Assembly (NCBI GenBank): GCA_021818125.1
Contig: JAKAFG010000021.1
Location: 1-16,344, forward strand
Reading direction: 5' to 3'
DNA from: Pseudomonadota bacterium
GTDB taxonomy: Bacteria > Pseudomonadota > Gammaproteobacteria > Acidithiobacillales > Acidithiobacillaceae
DNA length: 16,344 bases
This document shows positions 12,833 to 16,344 of this stretch, piece by piece. The translations under genes were made by a program, and so were the position numbers. Position 1 is the first letter of the stretch. Every line of letters starts with the position of its first letter. A model generated the notes under the pieces. That model worked only from the letters and a program-made list of their open reading frames with translations, did no database searches and was not told where the DNA came from.

Positions 12833-14038
12833 ATGAATCCCCTGCTGGAAACCTTGCAGGCTTATCCTTTCGAGCGTCTGCGCACGCTGCTGGCGGGCGT
12901 GACTCCGGCGGACAAGGAGCTCATCGACTTCTCCATTGGTGAGCCGCGTCACCCGGCGCCGGCCATAGTCAGTGAAGCGATCATTGAGCATCTGCATGGC
13001 CTCGCCGAGTATCCCAAGGTGCTCGGCGACCTGCGTTTACGGCAGGCCATTGCCGACTGGGCCACCCAGCGCTTTGCCCTGCCCGCCGGTTTTCTCGATC
13101 CGGAGCGGCATGTCATCCCCGCCAACGGCAGCCGCGAGGCCCTGTTCAGCGTCGCGCAGGCGGTGCTGCCGCATTGTCAGATCCCCAAACCCCTGGTCTT
13201 GTTGCCCAATCCCTTCTATCAGATTTATGAGGGTGCTGCCTTGCTGGCCGGGGCAGAGCCCTATTATCTGAATTGCGATGCCAGCGGGCAGCCCGACTTT
13301 CTCGCCGTAGACGAATCCGTCTGGGCACGCACCGCGCTGCTTTACGTCAACTCGCCCCACAATCCCACGGGGGCGACCCTGTCACTGGAAACCCTGGGCT
13401 GGTTGATCCGCAAAGCCCGGCAACACGGCTTCGTGCTCGCTGCCGACGAGTGCTACAGCGAACTCTATCCCGAGGGAGATGCGCCCGCGGGCATTCTGGA
13501 GGCGGCGGCGGCGACGGGCAGTCTGGCGCAGGTGCTGGCTTTCCACAGTCTCTCCAAGCGCTCCAGCATTCCCGGTGCGCGCAGTGGTTTTGTCGCGGGT
13601 GACGCGGATATTCTCAAGGCTTTTGTCCGTTACCGGACCTATCTGGGTGCCGCCACCCCACCCTTCATTCAGGCCGCCGCCATCGCCGCCTGGCAGGATG
13701 AGCAGCATGTGCAGCATACCCGTGCCGATTATGCCCGGAAGTTTGCCGCCGCCCATGATATTCTCAGTGCGGTGCTGCCGGTAGAAACGCCCGCCGGCGG
13801 CTTTTATCTCTGGCCACGGGTAGGGGATGGCGAAGCCTTCGTTCGCGCCCTCTACGAGGCAGAGCATGTACGCTGTCTGCCCGGCGCTTATCTGGCGCGG
13901 GATGCCCACGGCGCCCACCCCGGTAAGGATCGGGTCCGCATCGCGCTGGTCGGCAGCCTGGAAGATTGCGTCGAGGGCCTGCAGCGCATGCGTCACTTTA
14001 TGGAACAGCATCCCATTTCGACCATTAGCAAACCTTAA
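12833..14038 (+). CDS. dapC: N-succinyldiaminopimelate aminotransferase DapC
   Basis: A 401-aa class I/II PLP aminotransferase converting N-succinyl-2-amino-6-ketopimelate to N-succinyl-L,L-DAP with glutamate as donor. The PLP Lys is K242 in FHSLSKRSSIPGARSGF; N177 (NSPHNPTGA), D205 (AADECYSE) and R250 are the expected cofactor and substrate contacts, and a C-terminal Arg lies in VRIALVG. The N-terminus MNPLLETLQAYPFERLRTLL is the usual DapC start, so the ATG at 12833 is chosen although the frame is open to 12731; the ribosome site is weak. The choice of dapC over other aminotransferases is supported by dapD and dapE immediately downstream (13-nt and 10-nt gaps). Confidence 0.92.
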   Translation: MNPLLETLQAYPFERLRTLLAGVTPADKELIDFSIGEPRHPAPAIVSEAIIEHLHGLAEYPKVLGDLRLRQAIADWATQRFALPAGFLDPERHVIPANGSREALFSVAQAVLPHCQIPKPLVLLPNPFYQIYEGAALLAGAEPYYLNCDASGQPDFLAVDESVWARTALLYVNSPHNPTGATLSLETLGWLIRKARQHGFVLAADECYSELYPEGDAPAGILEAAAATGSLAQVLAFHSLSKRSSIPGARSGFVAGDADILKAFVRYRTYLGAATPPFIQAAAIAAWQDEQHVQHTRADYARKFAAAHDILSAVLPVETPAGGFYLWPRVGDGEAFVRALYEAEHVRCLPGAYLARDAHGAHPGKDRVRIALVGSLEDCVEGLQRMRHFMEQHPISTISKP

Positions 14039-14040
14039 TC

Positions 14041-14046
14041 AAGGAG
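14041..14046 (+). promoter_or_regulatory. Ribosome binding site fixing the GTG start of dapD
   Basis: AAGGAG ends five bases before the GTG at 14052. Since the frame is open far upstream into dapC, this site decides the start. Confidence 0.75.
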
Positions 14047-14051
14047 TTCGC

Positions 14052-14876
14052 GTGAGCCAGAGTCTTGCCACCATTATCGACGCCGCCTGGGAAAACCGGG
14101 CGGAGATTTCCCCCAAGCAGGCTCCGGCTGAACTGCGGGAAGCCGTGCATCAGACCATCGAAGGGCTGGACAAGGGCGTCCTGCGGGTGGCCGAAAAGCG
14201 CGATGGCCAATGGGTCACCCATCAGTGGATCAAGAAGGCGGTGCTGCTCTCCTTCCGTTTGCAGGATAATGCCCGTATTCCGGGGGCCGAGACCAATTTT
14301 TACGACAAGGTGCCGGGCAAGTTTGCCGACTATAACAGCAACGATTTTCGCACCGGCGGTTTTCGGGTGGTGCCGCCCGCCACGGCGCGGCGCGGGGCCT
14401 TTATCGGCCGCAACTGCGTGCTGATGCCCTCTTTCGTCAACATCGGCGCCTATGTGGATGAAGGCACCATGGTGGATACCTGGGCTACCGTCGGCTCCTG
14501 TGCCCAAATCGGCAAGCATGTGCATCTCTCCGGCGGTGTGGGCATCGGTGGCGTGCTGGAGCCCCTGCAGGCCAACCCCACCATCATCGAGGACAACTGC
14601 TTCATCGGGGCCCGCTCGGAAGTGGTGGAAGGCGTGATTGTCGAGGAGGGCTCGGTCATCTCCATGGGCGTCTTCATCGGCTCCAGCACGCGCATTTATG
14701 ATCGTGCAACCGGCGAGATCACCTACGGACGGGTGCCCGCAGGTTCAGTGGTGGTCTCCGGCAGCCTGCCTTCCAAAGACGGCAGCTACAGCCTCTACTG
14801 CGCCGTCATCGTCAAGCAGGTGGATGCCAAAACCCTGGGCAAAGTCGGCATCAACGCCATTCTCCGTGACGTCTGA
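14052..14876 (+). CDS. dapD: Tetrahydrodipicolinate N-succinyltransferase DapD
   Basis: A 274-aa cytosolic trimeric transferase using succinyl-CoA, the entry to the succinylase branch of DAP/lysine synthesis. An N-terminal helical domain (1-100) with VTHQWIKKAVLLSFRL precedes a left-handed beta-helix (about 105-240) of hexapeptide repeats, including GAFIGRNCVLMPSFVNIGAY, SVISMGVFIG and the long GGVGIGGVLEPLQANPTIIE loop that is diagnostic for DapD. D142 and E190 sit where catalytic acidic residues are described in mycobacterial DapD. Length equals the family norm. The start is a GTG with a strong AAGGAG; dapE follows after 10 nt. Confidence 0.96.
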   Translation: MSQSLATIIDAAWENRAEISPKQAPAELREAVHQTIEGLDKGVLRVAEKRDGQWVTHQWIKKAVLLSFRLQDNARIPGAETNFYDKVPGKFADYNSNDFRTGGFRVVPPATARRGAFIGRNCVLMPSFVNIGAYVDEGTMVDTWATVGSCAQIGKHVHLSGGVGIGGVLEPLQANPTIIEDNCFIGARSEVVEGVIVEEGSVISMGVFIGSSTRIYDRATGEITYGRVPAGSVVVSGSLPSKDGSYSLYCAVIVKQVDAKTLGKVGINAILRDV

Positions 14877-14886
14877 GGGGCGCCCC

Positions 14887-16035
14887 GTGGGCAAAAGTGC
14901 CGTACTGGCGCTGGCTGAGGACCTGATTTCCCGCCCTTCGGTGACCCCGAAGGATGCAGGCTGTCAGGATATGATGATCGCCCGGCTGGAGGCTATCGGT
15001 TTCCGGGTGACACGCCTGCCCGCCGGGGGGGTGGAAAACTTCTGGGCGGAGCGGGGCAACGCCGGTCCGTGTCTTTGTTTTGCGGGACATACGGATGTGG
15101 TCCCCAGCGGCCCGCTCGCAGAATGGCAGAGCGACCCCTTTCAGCCGACCATCCGCGACGGCCTGCTCTACGGACGTGGCGCCGCCGATATGAAGGGCAG
15201 TCTTGCTGCCATGGTGGTGGCGGCAGAGCGTTTTGTCGCCCTGCATCCGGGGCACTCCGGGCGTCTGGCCTTTCTGATCACTTCCGATGAAGAAGGCATC
15301 GCCACCCATGGCACACGGCATGTGGTGGACTGGTTACGGGAACATGGGGAGACCATCGACTGGTGCGTGGTGGGCGAACCCTCTTCCGAAAACATGCTGG
15401 GCGATGTCATCAAAAATGGCCGGCGCGGCTCGCTGAACGGACATCTGACCGTGCAGGGTATACAGGGTCATGTAGCCTACCCCGACAAGGCCGATAATCC
15501 CATCCATCGCGCTTTTCGCCCACTCGCGGATCTCGTGGATCAGACTTGGGATGCGGGGAATGATTTTTTCCCGCCCACCCGTCTGCAGTTCTCCAATATC
15601 CATGCGGGTACCGGGGCTAACAACGTCATTCCCGGCCAGTTGCAGGCGGATTTTAATTTCCGTTTTTCCACAGAGTCCACGCCGGAATCTCTGCAGGCGG
15701 GGGTCCACAAAATTCTTGACGCCTCCGCCATCCGCTACACCATTGACTGGCAGTTGTCCGGTCCGCCCTTCTTTACCGCGCCGGGGACTTTGGTGGCCGC
15801 CACCCAAAAGGCCTTACAAGCCGTAGAACAGCACGAAGCCCAGCTTTCTACCGGCGGCGGCACCTCGGACGGACGCTTCATCGCCCAGTTGGGCGGGCAA
15901 GTCGTAGAACTCGGACCCATCAATGCCACCATCCACAAGATCAACGAGTGCGTCGCCGTTGCCGATCTGGAGCATCTGTCCCAGATCTATACGGAGATCA
16001 TGGTGTATCTGCTGGGGGCGGCGGATGGCCATTAG
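14887..16035 (+). CDS. dapE: Succinyl-diaminopimelate desuccinylase DapE
   Basis: A 382-aa M20-family di-zinc hydrolase releasing succinate from N-succinyl-L,L-DAP to give L,L-DAP. Metal ligands and catalytic residues are in place: H68 and D70 (FAGHTDVVPSGP), bridging D101 (GRGAADMKGS), catalytic E135 with E136 (SDEEG), E164 (VGEPSS) and H350 (NATIHKINE). The lid dimerisation domain runs about 178-290, and STGGGTSDGRFIA is the signature that separates DapE from ArgE. The GTG at 14887 is chosen because GAGGGG lies six bases upstream and the product then has normal length, although the frame is open into dapD. It completes dapC-dapD-dapE as one operon. Confidence 0.95.
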   Translation: MGKSAVLALAEDLISRPSVTPKDAGCQDMMIARLEAIGFRVTRLPAGGVENFWAERGNAGPCLCFAGHTDVVPSGPLAEWQSDPFQPTIRDGLLYGRGAADMKGSLAAMVVAAERFVALHPGHSGRLAFLITSDEEGIATHGTRHVVDWLREHGETIDWCVVGEPSSENMLGDVIKNGRRGSLNGHLTVQGIQGHVAYPDKADNPIHRAFRPLADLVDQTWDAGNDFFPPTRLQFSNIHAGTGANNVIPGQLQADFNFRFSTESTPESLQAGVHKILDASAIRYTIDWQLSGPPFFTAPGTLVAATQKALQAVEQHEAQLSTGGGTSDGRFIAQLGGQVVELGPINATIHKINECVAVADLEHLSQIYTEIMVYLLGAADGH

Positions 16036-16105
16036 GCGCGTGCGACATACCCTCTACGCGCTGGCGGGCATGGGGACTCTGGCACTGAGCGAAGGAACCG
16101 CATGA
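16025..16105 (+). CDS. Possible 26-codon ORF bridging dapE and the sulfotransferase
   Basis: An ATG at 16025 lies inside the last codons of dapE (11-nt overlap) and the frame ends with TGA at 16103-16105, sharing ATGA with the sulfotransferase start at 16102. The product has a basic start (MAIRRVRHTL) and a mildly hydrophobic middle (LYALAGMGTLAL), resembling a short signal or membrane peptide. It could pass ribosomes from dapE to the next gene. There is no strong ribosome site of its own, and a frame this short can arise by chance. Confidence 0.22.
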   Translation: MAIRRVRHTLYALAGMGTLALSEGTA

Positions 16106-16344
16106 TGTCACAACGTATATGGCCCAATTTCTATATTGTTGGTGCGGTAAAGAGCGGCACGACTTCGCTCTATGCGTACTTGCGGCAACATCCCCAGGTT
16201 TTTTTGCCGACGATGAAAGAACCGCATTTCTTTACCCGGCCCCATCCTTCTCCCGAACAGACCCATCTGATTCAGTACGTAGCCAACATCGAGCAATATC
16301 AGCATCTCTACCGGGGCGCAAATCAGTTTCCACGTATCGGGGAT
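16102..16344 (+). CDS. PAPS-dependent sulfotransferase family protein, N-terminal part
   Basis: The first 81 codons, cut by the window edge. The opening FYIVGAVKSGTTSLYAYL holds the sulfotransferase 5'-phosphosulfate loop (KSGTTSL), and the following HPQVFLPTMKEPHFF is the usual continuation in bacterial members that sulfate sugars or lipids. The 3'-phosphate motif lies beyond the window. The start is ATG-ATG at 16102/16105; GAAGGA at 16091-16096 serves either. It is on the same strand as dapE with a 66-bp gap, possibly co-transcribed, but metabolically unrelated to lysine synthesis; its substrate (often cell-surface polysaccharide) is unknown. Confidence 0.85.
   Translation, partial: MMSQRIWPNFYIVGAVKSGTTSLYAYLRQHPQVFLPTMKEPHFFTRPHPSPEQTHLIQYVANIEQYQHLYRGANQFPRIGD

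Noticed and set aside
13382..14525. Minus-strand frames opposite dapC and dapD
   Set aside because: Shadows of GC-rich codon use; no recognisable domain and real genes lie on the plus strand.
1..16344. CRISPR array, insertion sequence or prophage genes
   Set aside because: No regularly spaced repeats, transposase, integrase or phage structural motifs were seen on either strand.

Overview
The window looks like part of a chromosome from a free-living, GC-rich gammaproteobacterium-like organism. The gene mix (ubiG, a complete succinylase branch of lysine/DAP synthesis, a stand-alone EAL protein, lipoprotein wall hydrolases, plasmid-type toxin-antitoxin remnants) and the protein style would fit Acidithiobacillus or a relative. 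That is an impression from the sequences; no database comparison was made.

Layout. (1) 1-500, minus strand: a small heat-shock protein (Hsp20) runs with a 4-nt ATGA overlap into the first 33 codons of a Lon protease cut by the window edge. (2) 583-1862: an unrecognised 120-aa charged protein, then a stand-alone EAL c-di-GMP phosphodiesterase on the minus strand. (3) 1961-5135: a DevCAB/MacB-like ABC exporter (permease, ATPase, HlyD-type adaptor) with tight junctions; just upstream is what may be the 3' stub of an outer-membrane efflux factor, sharing an ATGA overlap with the permease. (4) 5136-6946: a decayed accessory patch holding an orphan ORF, a MazE/AbrB antitoxin with an operator-promoter, a PemK/MazF toxin broken by one extra base, and an OsmC-like gene broken by one missing base. 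(5) 6947-7098: tRNA-Asn(GTT) on the minus strand with a clear promoter and an intrinsic terminator.

(6) 7206-8951: two lipoproteins acting on peptidoglycan, an NlpC/P60 peptidase and an MltB-type lytic transglycosylase, joined as TAA-ATG. (7) 9048-11765: mtaD (MTA/SAH deaminase), ubiG (ubiquinone O-methyltransferase) and a HAD phosphatase, each overlapping the next by a few bases. This order matches the mtaD-ubiG-mupP order I recall from pseudomonads, so the phosphatase may be MupP (peptidoglycan recycling) rather than a true phosphoglycolate phosphatase. (8) 11727-12779, minus strand: an EamA/DMT permease, tail-to-tail with the phosphatase with a 39-bp overlap. (9) 12833-16035: dapC-dapD-dapE, the three consecutive steps of the succinylase DAP pathway, in one tight operon. 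(10) 16102-end: the N-terminus of a PAPS-dependent sulfotransferase, bridged to dapE by a possible 26-codon ORF.

Two functional themes recur: cell-wall supply and turnover (dapCDE, mltB, the NlpC peptidase, possibly mupP) and envelope export (the ABC system). The most unusual part is the 1.86-2.23 kb and 5.1-6.9 kb accessory DNA, where truncated and frameshifted genes sit beside intact regulatory elements. I found no clear evidence of a wholly new system; the best leads are the outer-membrane-factor stub, the broken toxin with its intact antitoxin, and the small ORF between dapE and the sulfotransferase.
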